Source of the DNA: Tamarix chinensis
Lineage: Eukaryota; Streptophyta; Magnoliopsida; Caryophyllales; Tamaricaceae
DNA length: 64,000 bases
Reading direction: 5' to 3'
Assembly: GCA_030549775.1 (NCBI GenBank)
Contig: CM060174.1
Coordinates: forward strand, 8,546,527-8,610,526
Part shown: piece after piece, positions 25,346 to 37,000 of the stretch
Layout of the letters: the number at the start of each line of letters is the position of its first letter
Numbering within the stretch: position 1 is the stretch's first letter
The notes under the pieces: model-generated
The model's database searches: none
Told to the model about the DNA's origin: nothing
What the model saw: the letters and a program-made list of their open reading frames with translations, nothing else
Translations under genes and position numbers: made by a program

Positions 25346-25670
25346 CCACTATTATAGCCGGTGGAACGGTCACGAGGGCCATGCCCTGCCACTATTATAG
25401 CCGGTGGACCGGTCACGAGGGTAACATACCCTGCCACTATTATTTGCCGGTGGACCGGTCTGGCCCCGACTCACAAGGTGTTCCACTGTAAATGTTTGTA
25501 TCTTTCCCATGTCTTATCATCATTCTAATTAGTTTGTTGAGCACGGAATCCCCCACTATTATAGCCGGTGGAACGGTCACGAGGGTCATGCCCTGCCACT
25601 ATTATAGCCGGTGGACCGGTCACGAGGGTAACATACCCTGCCACTATTATTTGCCGGTGGACTGGTCTGG
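25346..25670 (+). repeat. CCACTATTAT motif cluster, LTR C
   Basis: Six copies as two groups of three, the best-preserved set in the window, most reading CCACTATTATAGCCGGTGG followed by AACGG or ACCGG. Confidence 0.88.
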
Positions 25671-26059
25671 GTCCGGCTCAACATCTTTCTCTGTAAGTAG
25701 TTAATGTCTTAACATATCTTATTCAAAAGGTTTTCACCAAGGATACGCATAAATCATTCTCTCTATGCTTTACACATCGCAACCAATAAAATTCCGCATT
25801 CATAACTACCCTTTAATCGATAATACACATGATAACGCCAAACAACTCTAAGCAGTCATAACCAACCCTAATTGCCCACACCAACCCATGGTTAACCACT
25901 CTCATCCCTATTTTACCATAACCACCATACTTAGCCATCCCAAACCTTAATTATACTCAAAAGTCACAATTAGTTACTCCATCCATTCTTAATCACAACG
26001 CCCCAGAGTTAATCACTCCAAACCCTGATTCCATACGATCATTAACTCCCATGCAAAAC

Positions 26060-26690
26060 CCTAATACCGCCATACCAACATTAATACCACCATACAACCC
26101 ATAACACCACCATGTAAACCCTAATACCACCATAAGTCATTAATACCACTATACAATCATTAATACCACCATACGAACATTAATACCACCATACAAACCC
26201 TAATACCACCATGCAAACCCTAATACCACCATACAAACCCTAATACCACCATACAACATTAATACCTCCATAAAATCACAAATACCACCATACAACATTA
26301 ATACCTCCATAAAATCACAAATACCACCATACAACATTAATACCTCCATAAAACACAATACCACCATACGAACCCAAATACCACCATAAGCCATTAATAC
26401 CACTATGAAATCATTAGTACCACCATACGAACATTTATGCCACCATACAAACCCTAATACCACCATGAAAATCCTAATACCACCATACAACCCCTAATAC
26501 CACCATACAACATTAATACCTCCATAAAATCACAAATAGCCCCATACAACATTAATACCTCCATAAAATCACAATACCACCATACGAACCTGAATACCAC
26601 CATAAGCCATTAATACCACTATGAAATCATCAGTACCACCATACGAACATTTATGCCACCATAAAAACCCTAATACCACCATACAAACTT
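26060..26690 (+). repeat. AATACCACCATA minisatellite in LTR C
   Basis: Tandem units of about 17-22 bp, TAATACCACCATACAAACCC-like, with higher-order variants ATTAATACCTCCATAAAATC. It occupies the position filled by the 27-bp TTACC array in copies A and B. Confidence 0.9.
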
Positions 26691-27274
26691 CAAGACTCCC
26701 ATGATGGTTCCCAACTCATATTACCATTTATCCTAACATGCATGTCCTAGTGGGCCATAACATATTACATCATAAACATCATACATATAACTGTCATGCT
26801 CATGTCACGGAAGCACATACAACATACCTCAATCTCCAAGCTGCGCTACACATAAGACAAGTTATACACAAATCATATAATACATGGCATAGCATGGCAT
26901 GCACAACATTCAACACATCCACGTCACACGTAGCACAAGGCCATTAGCTTCGTCCTTACCTAAGGCGACGCCGGGCTTAGAGCACGCTCCTCTAACTCCT
27001 TAGGGCTTTGGTCGGGATTACCTATAAAAGGGGGGAAATGCTAAGTATTAGTTTCCCTTACAAGTACCATCAACCCTTATTCTAGTTTAGGATTAGGGTT
27101 TTTATTACTAAAGAGGGTATTATACAAAAACTAGGGTTTTTACCTTAGAATTAGTATACTAAATATTAGCAGTCAAAATATAGTTATTTATGATACTTAT
27201 TGTTACACTTATTTTATTAAGCCCATTAGTTCCATTCTTATAATACTAGTGTTCACTAGTCATATTAAAATAGT

Positions 27275-27275
27275 G

Positions 27276-27333
<58 letters not shown>
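27275..27333 (+). repeat. (TAA)n microsatellite
   Basis: About 20 uninterrupted trinucleotides inside LTR C. Confidence 0.95.
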
Positions 27334-27788
27334 GACTACTAATAGTGACATTTATGTTTCAAGTAATAGAACTCTAGCGTTTTTAAGATTAAGTCTAACA
27401 ATGGTGTTAGGTTTGAAATAATAATATTATAAGGTCACAATATTACAAGTAAACTATTCCTAAGGGTGATAATGATAATAGTAATAATACTAATAATGAT
27501 GATAATAATAGTAATACTCCTAGTAGTAATGATAATAACAATAATACAACCAAGTAAGGTTTAGCAACCACAATAATAACCGTAGTAAGGATAATAGAAG
27601 TAATAATAGTAATATTATTAATAATGTTAATACCAATAATTATAAAAATTAAGATTAAAGTTAAGTATAATAAAAGTTAGGGTTCAAAAGGGATGTTAGT
27701 ATTAGTAAGAAAATAAGACATTAATAATAGAGACCATAATAATGATAATAATGATAATAATAATAATAATAGTAATAGTAATGAAAGA

Positions 27789-27827
<39 letters not shown>

Positions 27828-27846
27828 GGTAGAAAATAGTAGTAGT

Positions 27847-27855
27847 TATATAAAA
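27847..27855 (+). promoter_or_regulatory. TATA box of LTR C
   Basis: TATATAAAA followed by GGGATATTAGGG, just before the purine-rich block. Position fits a retrotransposon U3 promoter; activity is unknown. Confidence 0.5.
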
Positions 27856-27879
27856 GGGATATTAGGGTTTGGATGAGTG

Positions 27880-29050
27880 GAGAACCACCTAGGGTCGGTG
27901 GTGGTCCGGCGGCGGCGCGTGGCGGCGGCGGCGGCGGCGGCGGCGGTGGAGGAGGAGAAGAGGGGGAAAGATGGAGGTGGCGGTTAGATGGGAGGGGAAA
28001 AGGAGGAGTTTGAGGTGGGGAAAGAAATTGCAGGTGAAGGGGAGTGGAGTGAGGGTGGTGGCGTGAGAAAGGCGGCGGCACGCGGTGGTGGACGCGGCGG
28101 CCGAAGGTGGAAGAAGGTGGTGGGAGATGGTGGAGGTTGGTGGAGAAGGAGGTAGGGGTAAGGATGGTATGGGTAGGTAGGGGAGGACCTGCCGGTTATT
28201 TTGGGAGGTGGCAGGGTGGCTGGTCGCGGCGGAGGAGGCGCCAGAATGTGGCGCAAGGCGGCGATGGGCTGGAAGGGGCTGCTCGGGGTGGCGATTTTGC
28301 ACGGCTTGGGGTGGCTCGTGCAAGGAAAATCGAGGGCTGAGGAGGGCTTGGTTAGGTGGAGGGTGGTGAAAGGTGGGGTTCTAGGCGGCGTTCGACCGGC
28401 AGCGTTGGGGGACGGCGGCGGTCGACGCGTCTGATGGGGCGGCGGCGAGAGGGAGCAAACCCAGGGTTTCAGGGTTCCAAATCCCAAACCCAGGTGATCA
28501 ATGGGGGTATTTATAGGTAGGGTGGTCTGGCAAGGCCAGGGGAAGAAGACAAAGGGGGGGTGCAGGCGCCAGGCTGGCCGGCAGGAGGCAGGTCCTGCCA
28601 TGGCAGGTTGGGTCGGGGAGGGGGAGAAGAAAAGGGAAAGAGATGGGCACGCGGGAAGGGGAGAGAGGGACTTGGTCGGGGTCAAAAAGAGGAAGGAAAA
28701 TGACAGGGAAGGGCAGGGGAGGACGGTCGGCGTTGGTGGTTGCCAGCGAAGATCGAGTTGCAAGTCGATTTGCAGGTTGGGGTGCAGAGGGGGAAGAAGA
28801 GGACAGGACGGGGTAGACCGGTCGATCTAGGGGAAAGAAAGAAAAGAAAGAGGGGGCGGTTCGGCCGGCTGGGGGTAACGGGCGACGAAGGAGTCCGAGC
28901 GGGCCTAATCGCGAGAGACGGCGGGGGAGGGAGAGTTTGGGCCGCAGGCTGGCCCAAACCGAGGGAAGATGAAGAAGAAAAAAAATTAAAGGATGAAGAA
29001 AGAAAAAGAAAATAAAGGAGAAAAAGGGAAAAGGAAAATGGAAATTGATA
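27880..29050 (+). repeat. Purine-rich block of LTR C
   Basis: Starts with a GGC microsatellite (27908-27947) and continues as GGTGG/GAAGG-rich sequence. Minus-strand ORFs such as 27984-28763 are Pro/Ser-rich artefacts. Confidence 0.85.
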
Positions 29051-29371
29051 AAATGGTTGGGGATATATGTTCTTTATTTATTTATTTATATAATTAATTT
29101 AGATATTTAATTTTAATAATAATTATTTTAATTATAATAATTAAATCCATTTTTAAATTAGTTAGGCTATTTTGGATAAATTGTCCTTAACTTCCATTTT
29201 AATTAGTAAAGTGTCCAAAAATTTCTAAATAATTTATTTATTATTCTCTCCTTATTTTCCTCAATTAACTTCCTCTTTATTTAAAGAAGTAATATATTTT
29301 CTTAATTTTCTCTAATAAATCATTATTTTGCCATAATTCCATAATTAGGATTTTTGGGGTATTACACAAAG

Positions 29372-29960
29372 GGACAAATAAATATGTTCCTCATACTATG
29401 AAGAGATACTTGTGATGTATTATAACTCTGAGGATGGTACCCTAAGCATCCTAGAGAATTTCTAGCAATCCTTTTAACACTTGAAAAGGGTCTCAATGTC
29501 TTGATACATTACCATCCAAGAGTAGCTCCGCATTAATGCCTTGGCTAAGAGTGATTGAGTAGCATGGTGGAGCTTGTAGGCGCCTTAATGTACTTCCTCT
29601 AGGTCTTTTTTGTCTCAGGCCCTTGGTTACTCATTTTCATAGAGGCATCATTTGAGACATTCTAGAGAGCTCCCCTTCAAACATGAAGCATTTCCTTGCA
29701 TGTTTCCTTAACCAAAATGCCTTATCTCTATCTATTGGTTGAGTCCCACTTTCTAGATATTCTATCAATTTTTTTCATCCATATTTTAACTACAAGATTC
29801 TCAACTCCAATAACTCCTTCCTTTATTCCTATTCTAATCATATTCATTCCTTCAACAATTCCACTTTGATGATTCTTAGCATGAAGAATTTAGTAGTTGA
29901 TACCGAATTGGCTACAATATCAATACACCCACTTTAAGGGCCCTTTGACTAGTGTTAATG
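29372..29960 (-). pseudogene. Ty3/gypsy Tat-type RNase H-integrase linker and zinc-binding remnant
   Basis: On the minus strand YLESGTQPIDRDKAFWLRKH (about 29680-29760) resembles the linker after RNase H. KDLEEVH, HHATQSLLAKALM and a following Cys (about 29490-29610) resemble the H2C2 zinc-binding domain of integrase. Stops interrupt it. It continues into 24681 and below once the solo LTR and one CAAAG copy are disregarded. Confidence 0.75.
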
Positions 29961-30229
29961 TTTATGCTTACTTTTTAGATATTTATTTTAATATTTATTT
30001 TCCTAATTTTTGAATTTTGAAAGAAAGACTTTGTTACTTTAGAGGACAATCAAGTAGTTTAGCCTCTATTAGTTAACTAGTTTATCTGTCCTTGGATTTT
30101 TGGTTTGGAAGAACCATGCAAATGGTTCTGATGGAACACTCACTAGTGAAACAAATCAACTAGTTCTATCATACCAATAAATTAGTTGTTTCAACTTGGA
30201 AGTATTTGCGTCTGCTTTTTATTCATTGT

Positions 30230-30787
30230 TGTGAGTTTTTAACTTATATTTGTATGTATAGTCTAGCATGGATTGATGCATACAGGTATTTAGAGAAGTT
30301 TGGAGCCAAAAGGAGATCGAGTGAGAAAACACTAGGGGGTCATATTTGTGAACACGACCCATGTATTCATAGTATACTTGATTTTGTATTATTTTGGCAA
30401 AAGTCGAGAGTTTATGAAGAAACATGGGAGGCCCGTGTTTATGAACAAGGACCGTGCTTTTCTATTTTCTACCATTTTCTTGTGTCAATTATGTACTTCT
30501 ATAAATAGATACGTATGAAACCTAGCAGTAAGCAGTATACGGTTGAACCCTGTCTAAACCTTATCCTCTTATATTCTCTTGTGCTTGTGAGAGAATTGTG
30601 TAATGAGTGATATTGTGAGGATTTTAATTCTCCTTATAAACACTAGTGTTGTATGCAATAAATATTATCTTTGTTTCCCCAATTAGTATTTTTTTTTCTA
30701 AATTTTCTCTCAATTAGATCTTGGTATTTTTCGATTTCTTGTTAGATCAGGTTTTTTAATTCACATTTGGTGAATTCTTTCCGTATA
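30230..30787 (+). repeat. Copia 5' LTR
   Basis: Shares GTCTAGCATG, AGAAGTTTGGAGCCAAAA, CATAGTATACTTGAT and TGATATTGTGAGGATT in order with 32089-32654. A TATA-like TATAAATAGA lies at about 30500. Confidence 0.8.
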
Positions 30788-30837
30788 ATTGGTATCATAA
30801 TTTCAGTGTGTGATTGATCTGTATTGGGATTACCTAT

Positions 30838-31245
30838 TAAAGATTTGAAATTGAGAAATTTGATAATTTTTTTTATTTTAGGTTATGGAAATTGAAGATG
30901 AAGGCAGCCCTTATTCATAATGTATTGGAGAAGGCATTTTTCAAAAAAGCAATGAATCCAGAAACGATGTCTAATGAGGATTTTAGACATATTGATTTAA
31001 AGACCCTATCCACCATACAATTATGTTTATCAAATGAGGCTTTGCAAGAAGGTGATAAAGAGGCAATTGATGTTACCTTGTGGTTGAAGTTGAAATCCTT
31101 GTATATGATGATATATATGGTGATTAGTATATTATTAAAGATTCTGCTTCATGATTTGAAATTAGGTAAGGGTCAATCTTTGAAATTAGGACATTGGATG
31201 AGCTTGTTGGCACAACTATTGAGGGTGTATTTGGTACGATATTAA
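30838..31245 (+). pseudogene. Copia gag fragment
   Basis: FEIEKFD, then LWKLKMKAALIHNVLEKAF and later LSTIQLCLSNEALQEGD with TLWLKLKSLYM are the conserved blocks of Copia gag (UBN2 family). The frame degrades after about residue 85, where the zinc knuckle would follow; none is seen. It would package element RNA if intact. Confidence 0.75.
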
Positions 31246-32088
31246 GAGTGTGTAACTTAGATGTTGCTAGTCTTGGGATGATGTAATTGAGACATAGGAG
31301 TGTCATTGGTAAGAATAAGGTCCTTATTTTGTGACCTAGGTACATCTAGATCTATTACCTTCTATGAATCTGAATTCCTTCTTAACAAAAAGGTGAAATA
31401 GGAGAGTTTGTTGGGCCCTTCAAATGGGGTGGAGGTTTCTGTTGATCTAGATGGTATAAATTATTCTAGTAAGGAGGAATTTAGGCAGCAGATGGAACAA
31501 GTGGACATTGCTTTACCAAGAGCTTGTTATGTGTTGTATATTATGGGTAGTAGTATTGGTGTGTTTGAGCAAGTGTTAGACTTAGAGGTTATTAAGGGTG
31601 TTATTTTTACCTTGGGGTATTCTGATGTTGTTGTTAGAGAGATGTAGTCTCTTTAGTGGACTCAGACACTAGTATGTGATACTTCACTAATTTATTTATT
31701 TTTTGTATGTCATGCTTGTTGCAATGTGTATAGTATAGGATTGTATTGAGTATGAGCTATAAAATGTTTTGTTAATTGGTCGCTTTAATCTTGGTTGCGG
31801 TCTTGATGATCAAATGTACACTAGTTTGCTAATGTTTGACCTTAGAGGTTCTAAGGTTGTGTGTTTAGCTATGACTGGAGTTGAGAATACTATTTTTCTT
31901 GTAGTGTTAGCTTGTGAGGCTAGGATGATACGAAGAGTTGCTTCTAAATTTTATCCAGTGTGTGTGTTAATGGAGCCATTGCTTTCTTATGTTAATTTTC
32001 CATGAGGGTTTCTTTAGACCTAGAGGTTTATAATGATCTTTTGTTATCCTATTGCTAGTTGTTACAAATATTATGACGAGGTAGAGAT
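31246..32088 (+). other. Copia internal remainder, unrecognised
   Basis: Two short open stretches (31408-31647 and 31769-32005) have no domain that I recognise. They could be badly decayed pol, captured sequence or chance. Confidence 0.35.
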
Positions 32089-32654
32089 TATGAGATCATA
32101 ACCTGTATTTGTGTGTGTGGTCTAGCATGATTAATGTATATAGATGTTTGAAGAAGTTTGGAGCCAAAATGAGGTCAAGTGAGAAAATACGGGAGCCCTA
32201 TGTTTGTGAACAAGACCTATATTTTCATAGTATACTTGATCCTATATTATTTTGGTAAAATTTGAGAGTTATGGAAAAAACATAAGGACCTCACATTTAT
32301 GAATATAGGCCATAGTTTTCCTATTTTCTACCATTCACTTGTGTTGATTATGTACTTTTATAAATATATGTGTATGAAACCCTAGAAGCAAGCGGTACAT
32401 CATTGAACCCTGTCCAAACTCTCTCCTCTTGTATTCTCTTAAGTTTATGAGAGACTTGTGTGATGAGTGATATTGTGAGGATTGTTTGATTCTCCTTGTA
32501 ATCACTAATATTCTATACAATAAAGATCATCGTTGTTTTTCTAATTATTATTATTATTGTTGTTCTTATTGTGCTCTCAATTAGATCTTGATATTTTTCT
32601 ATTGCTTTTTAGATTAGGTCTTAGAATTTGCATTTGGTGAATTCTTTTTCTATA
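32089..32654 (+). repeat. Copia 3' LTR
   Basis: Partner of the 5' LTR, with many substitutions; its start has TA where TG is expected. Confidence 0.78.
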
Positions 32655-32699
32655 ATTTTTTTCTGTATAATCTTATAACTTGATAATCATACTTTGAGT

Positions 32700-35526
32700 T
32701 GTTTGAAAATTATTTTTAAGATTTTTATTTCCTTTAATTAAAAATTTTCAAAATTTTATTTGAATTGAACTAAATTTAGAAGGCACAATCACTAAGAAGG
32801 TAGATGGTTGTCCTCATTTCCTTTTGTCTTATTTTCCCTCTTTCCTCCTCTATGTGAATGGTCAAATTTGCATGTGATTTGCTTGTAAAGTCATCTACCA
32901 ATTTTTTATTATTATATTTACACCTCTTTTTTGTTCTATTTTCCCTATTCTTTAATATGTTGAATTGACCATGGGTATTAAGGTACTCCTTATGTACACC
33001 ATTTTAGGCTAAGCTCCATGTTTACCTCAAAATGGTTCCCTCCACTTTGCAATCATTAATCTGTTGAGGGATGAGGTAGGGAATTTTGTGGCTATAAATT
33101 CCTCATATCCCTTTTTCTCAAAACCCTTGCTTATTTATCTTCCTCACATTTTATCCATTTTCTAAGGTTTGATATTTCCCTTTAGCTCACCTCTCCCATT
33201 TTCTTCACCATCAGATTCTCTCCTATCTTTGCTTTGCATTATATATTCTTTTCTCATTCTCTAATCCTTTCTATAGTTATTTCTCTTTTTTTTCCTCTTA
33301 AATAAGAGAGGGTTATATTTAGGAAAGTTTATGAGTTGTATTGTCTTCTTAGTTTTCTAATTTGTGTAAAATGTTATGTTTTCCCTATAAGCTTTCAACC
33401 AATAACATGTTATGGGTGAAATTGTTCAAGCCTGAGTATTTGAGTATGAAAATTGGACCTTTACACATGTTTACAAAGCTTTATCCCTAGGGTTTTATAA
33501 TCTAAGTTATATTTCAATATGTGGATAATCCCAACAATTTTTTATTATGAATTGCACAAAGTGTGAAGTATTATATATAAGTTAAATTATAATGTAGGAC
33601 CCTTAATCTTGATTTGATTTGAATATTTTAAAGCATGATTCTTGATGTCTTGTATAAATTTAAGCGTGTTTAAATGAATAACATGTTAGGTATGAGATTC
33701 AGAGTAGTAGAACAATATATATGCATGAGATGGATGCCTAAAATGTAGTAGAAAAGTATGAATTAGTATTGAAATGAGTATGAGATTTGTATTCCAAAGG
33801 AACCAATCAACTAGTTTGGATGAATATCAGTCCATTAGCAATCTACCAATTCATATAACCAACCAACTAGTTCCAAAATCTTGGATGTCTTTTTTCCACA
33901 TGTAACAACTTAATTGGTTTCAAATGGGACAAGTCAACTAGTTAGTCCCAAAATAAGGTGACTAATTTTTCTAACTGAATTATTTTATGTTCCTATTGTA
34001 GTCCCAAACTACCTCATTGGTTCTAAGGACAAATAACCTGATTTGTAAAGATCTTGTATGGTATTCCTATGATATACCCTTGGATGTTTAATTATGGTTT
34101 GGTCTTAGTCTTTAGGCTTTCACCTAGACTTCTAATTATGAATAAATGATAAATAAATGAGCTAAGTAATGGCTTGATATGATTGATCAGATGATTGAGA
34201 CATCACATTGAATATTATGGATAGTCCAAAAGTGGGAAAAGTGTGAGTCTATTAGATGTTGGGGAATTGATGGATATGATGTAGATTATCATATAATGTG
34301 AGTATTCTTCTCAATGAGATATTAATCATTTAGTGGGAAAGAATTTTTTATAACCTGTTTTTATCTGACTCTTGGAGTAGCCAACCAAAGTTAGCTTGTA
34401 TTATCATTTGCCTATGAGTAGGGAAACCTTCATTGGTCTTAGTACCTATCCTACTTTATGTTACACTACAGATATATTAAGAGGGTGTTGACACTTAAAG
34501 GTTAGGATAACAACTAATGTGATGGTTGGGAGTATTCTTTCTATCTTATTGGTTAGGCCTTTGTTTTCTATTATTATCGGTTGGGACCTTATTTCCTATG
34601 GTACTACCATAATTAGTTTCATGGTGGATGACTTAGTAGGCTCATTTAATATTCTTAAACAAATATGGACTATATGATCGCATTTATTTAAGATAATAAT
34701 TGGAAACCCTATTAATGCCTTGGATGGTCTTGTATTCTTCATGTATTACCTACCATTTTATGTTTTGCTAATAACAGCAATGATAACTTGTTGAATTTTT
34801 TGGCTTGTATAGCACCATTAGGATATAACATGTCAACTTATTCATTAATCATGCCCATATGACCTTCTTAAGCATCTTATGTTAGCATGTACATAAGTAA
34901 ATAGTTTTTGCATGACACTCTACAATGTGTCATAAGGTAAGCATGAGAATATACTTTACCTATAATGTTTTAATATACCTTGTGTTGATGCATACCATTG
35001 AATGCTATAAATTGCATTATAGGGCAACTTAGTGTACTTATTACGTACCATACTAACATATCTATTTGCTCAATCACCTACTCAATCCCACGAGTAAAGA
35101 ACTTTGTGTAAGTAGGAGTAGTAGCTAATAGACATTCCATGTTGTGGGAGCTTGTGGGTGATCATAGAGAGTTAGGCTATTTGGTATGGGAAGGATCTTT
35201 ATAGCATGTTTTGCTTTCTCTTGGAAATTTAAACTCTATTTATTCCCAATTTTGGTAGATATGTATTTCTTAGCTACGTTTTTGGGCTTGTTAAACTAAA
35301 CTATTTCTATTTCCTTAAGGTATTTATGCATATCTTCTCTAATTTTGTTAGTTTTGGTTGGTATCACAACCTTATATCTAGCATGATACACATGATAGGT
35401 CATCTATCTTATAATAGTTATAGTGAGAGAACCCCAATTTTTCCTAGTTTTTTTATTTTCTTCCACAAGACTTTAATTATAATAAATAAATAAAAAAGAT
35501 TGCACAATCTTAATGAGGGTGTTACA
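32700..35526 (-). mobile_element. Probable minus-oriented long LTR, copy J (poor borders)
   Basis: The right edge GAGGGTGTTACA ends at 35526, the reverse complement of the family's TGTAACACCC start. Next to it a reversed version of the CTCGTGGGA block is at about 35083-35100, motif-like stretches (GATATTAATCATTTA, ATTATTATCGGTTGG) at 34310-34620, and a pyrimidine-rich block at 32810-33320, matching a reversed purine block. The left border was not found and may merge with the Copia LTR. Confidence 0.42.
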
Positions 35527-36054
35527 ATCAGCAACTAGGTTTTCACCTCAAGGTATCTAAAGGACTTCCACTGAGCTAAAACACTTAGTAGCTTAGATCA
35601 GCTTCTCTAAGTCTCTTCCCATGCTTAGCTCCCTTACCTCATATTACTTATTGAACTACCCCACAATGAGGATTGAGTTATTATATAACTCAACATTTCC
35701 GTCCTTCATATTTTCACCAACTGTAACCCTAGAGATAATACTCTCAAAGTGCACATTTTTAGCTCCTTTAACATGAGTTTATATACATTTTTGTAGTTAA
35801 AAGTACAACATGCTATCCCTTTTTCCCACCATATAGGGTAACAACTTGTGTGTGGGTGTGTGTGTGTGTTTGGAAACCTAGAAATTACATTATAAGATAT
35901 GGAAACCTTGAATTTTTTAGCTCAAAATTAAATGTTTTTTACATTGAAGTAAATATAACCATAATCCTCTTAAGTAAGTTGCGGGATGGAGCAAACCGTC
36001 GAGCTAAGAATTGCTATATAATGATGAACCCTGTAGGTGAATACAAACTATAGG
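35527..36054. other. Unassigned sequence
   Basis: No gene recognised; contains a GT-rich tract at about 35850-35870. Confidence 0.3.
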
Positions 36055-37000
36055 TGTAATACCCCTAAAACTTTATAAACCACTATTTTCAAGTTTAGCC
36101 TTTTATTTGAAACATAACCTTAAACCATAGATTATTTATCTCTTTTAATCTTTAAACCATAACACTAACTATTTCTTAAATAAAAAATTACCCTAACCTT
36201 ATTTCTTTTCCTTTTATTTTTACTTTACCCCTAACCCTTAAATAGTTATCTTTCTAGGTTTGTTTTTGCTAACTAAAAAATCCAACTAATAAACCCCTAC
36301 CTCTTTTCTTCTCATGCAACCCCTGCTCTCTGCTTCTACCATCTGTCATCTACCCTCTCCATTTCCATGCAACAACCCCTTGTCTTCTCCATTTCTCTAC
36401 AACCGACCACCTCCTCATGCATCCTCTATTGTGCATGCAACAACCTCTACAACTAATCCCTTCCCTTTTCATTTTTTAGTAATTCTTGTAAACCTACTAA
36501 AATATCCTTCTTCTTCTCTTCTCTTTCATCTTCTCCCTATCTTTTCTCCATATAAATTCCCGAGCCCATACTACATTTTTGCACCATCAATCCAAAAACC
36601 TCCACCTAACTCACACCAAGATCTCCCCTCTCTCCCTTCAATCCTCTTGCGCAACACCACCATTTTTGTAACATAATGCTTACTCTTTCTCCTAACACCA
36701 CCCTAGCTTCCACCATTTTTGCATCATTGCACCGCCCAACATCTCCTCCATCATTTTGAACCACAACTCCACCATCCTTCCACACCCTACCAACCTTCGA
36801 TAGTGTGAGCCTCCCAAGCTATGAACCTCACCTATGTCCAACCTTCATGCTTATCCCCAGCCATTAGCTTCCCTTATTTATATAGTTAAGCCTCCTCATT
36901 TCCCTTTCTTGTGTGGAAACCTTGTGAGCCTAGCTTGTCGAGTGTACACTATGTATTGTTGAGTTTATGTTGCGTCTCTCTTGTGTGATGAGCTTGTGTT
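36055..37000 (-). mobile_element. 3' end of a minus-oriented long LTR, copy I (far border unresolved)
   Basis: TGTAATACCCCTAAAACTTT at 36055 is the reverse complement of a family 3' end. It is followed by a pyrimidine-rich block (36200-36900) with CATGCA repeats, the mirror of the purine-rich block. I could not find a matching terminus; it may lie between 38.4 and 39.4 kb or be deleted. Confidence 0.45.

Larger units (their letters stand above)
24687..29366 (+). mobile_element. Long solo LTR, copy C, inserted in an integrase remnant
   Basis: Begins TGTAACACCCCC, ends GGGGTATTACA; CAAAG precedes (24682-24686) and follows (29367-29371) exactly. Terminal inverted repeat 24687-24784; second stem-loop near 24787-24837; motif cluster 25346-25670; a different minisatellite 26060-26690; (TAA)n 27275-27333; a clean TATA box (TATATAAAA, 27847-27855); (GGC)n 27908-27947; purine-rich block 27880-29050. 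The TATA box directly ahead of the purine-rich block suggests the U3/R boundary lies there. Confidence 0.92.
30230..32654 (+). mobile_element. Non-autonomous Copia-type LTR retrotransposon, decayed
   Basis: Two diverged direct repeats (about 30230-30787 and 32089-32654) flank about 1.3 kb. TGGTATCATAAT at 30790 follows LTR1 and matches 9 of 12 positions of the initiator-Met primer site. GAGGTAGAGAT precedes LTR2, as the usual Copia polypurine tract does. The internal part starts with a gag fragment; no protease, integrase, reverse transcriptase or RNase H is seen. No clear target duplication remains (ATTGT left, ATTTT-like right). The element is therefore internally deleted and old. Confidence 0.8.

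Noticed and set aside
25346..25670. CRISPR-like array of short repeats and spacers
   Set aside because: Plant nuclear DNA; repeats vary, spacers are conserved between copies, and the units sit inside an LTR.
27984..28763. 259-residue minus-strand ORF
   Set aside because: Same cause as above, inside LTR C; no domain and no conserved frame between copies.
30206..30508. 100-residue ORF
   Set aside because: Lies across the flank and U3 of the Copia 5' LTR; the 3' LTR does not keep the frame.
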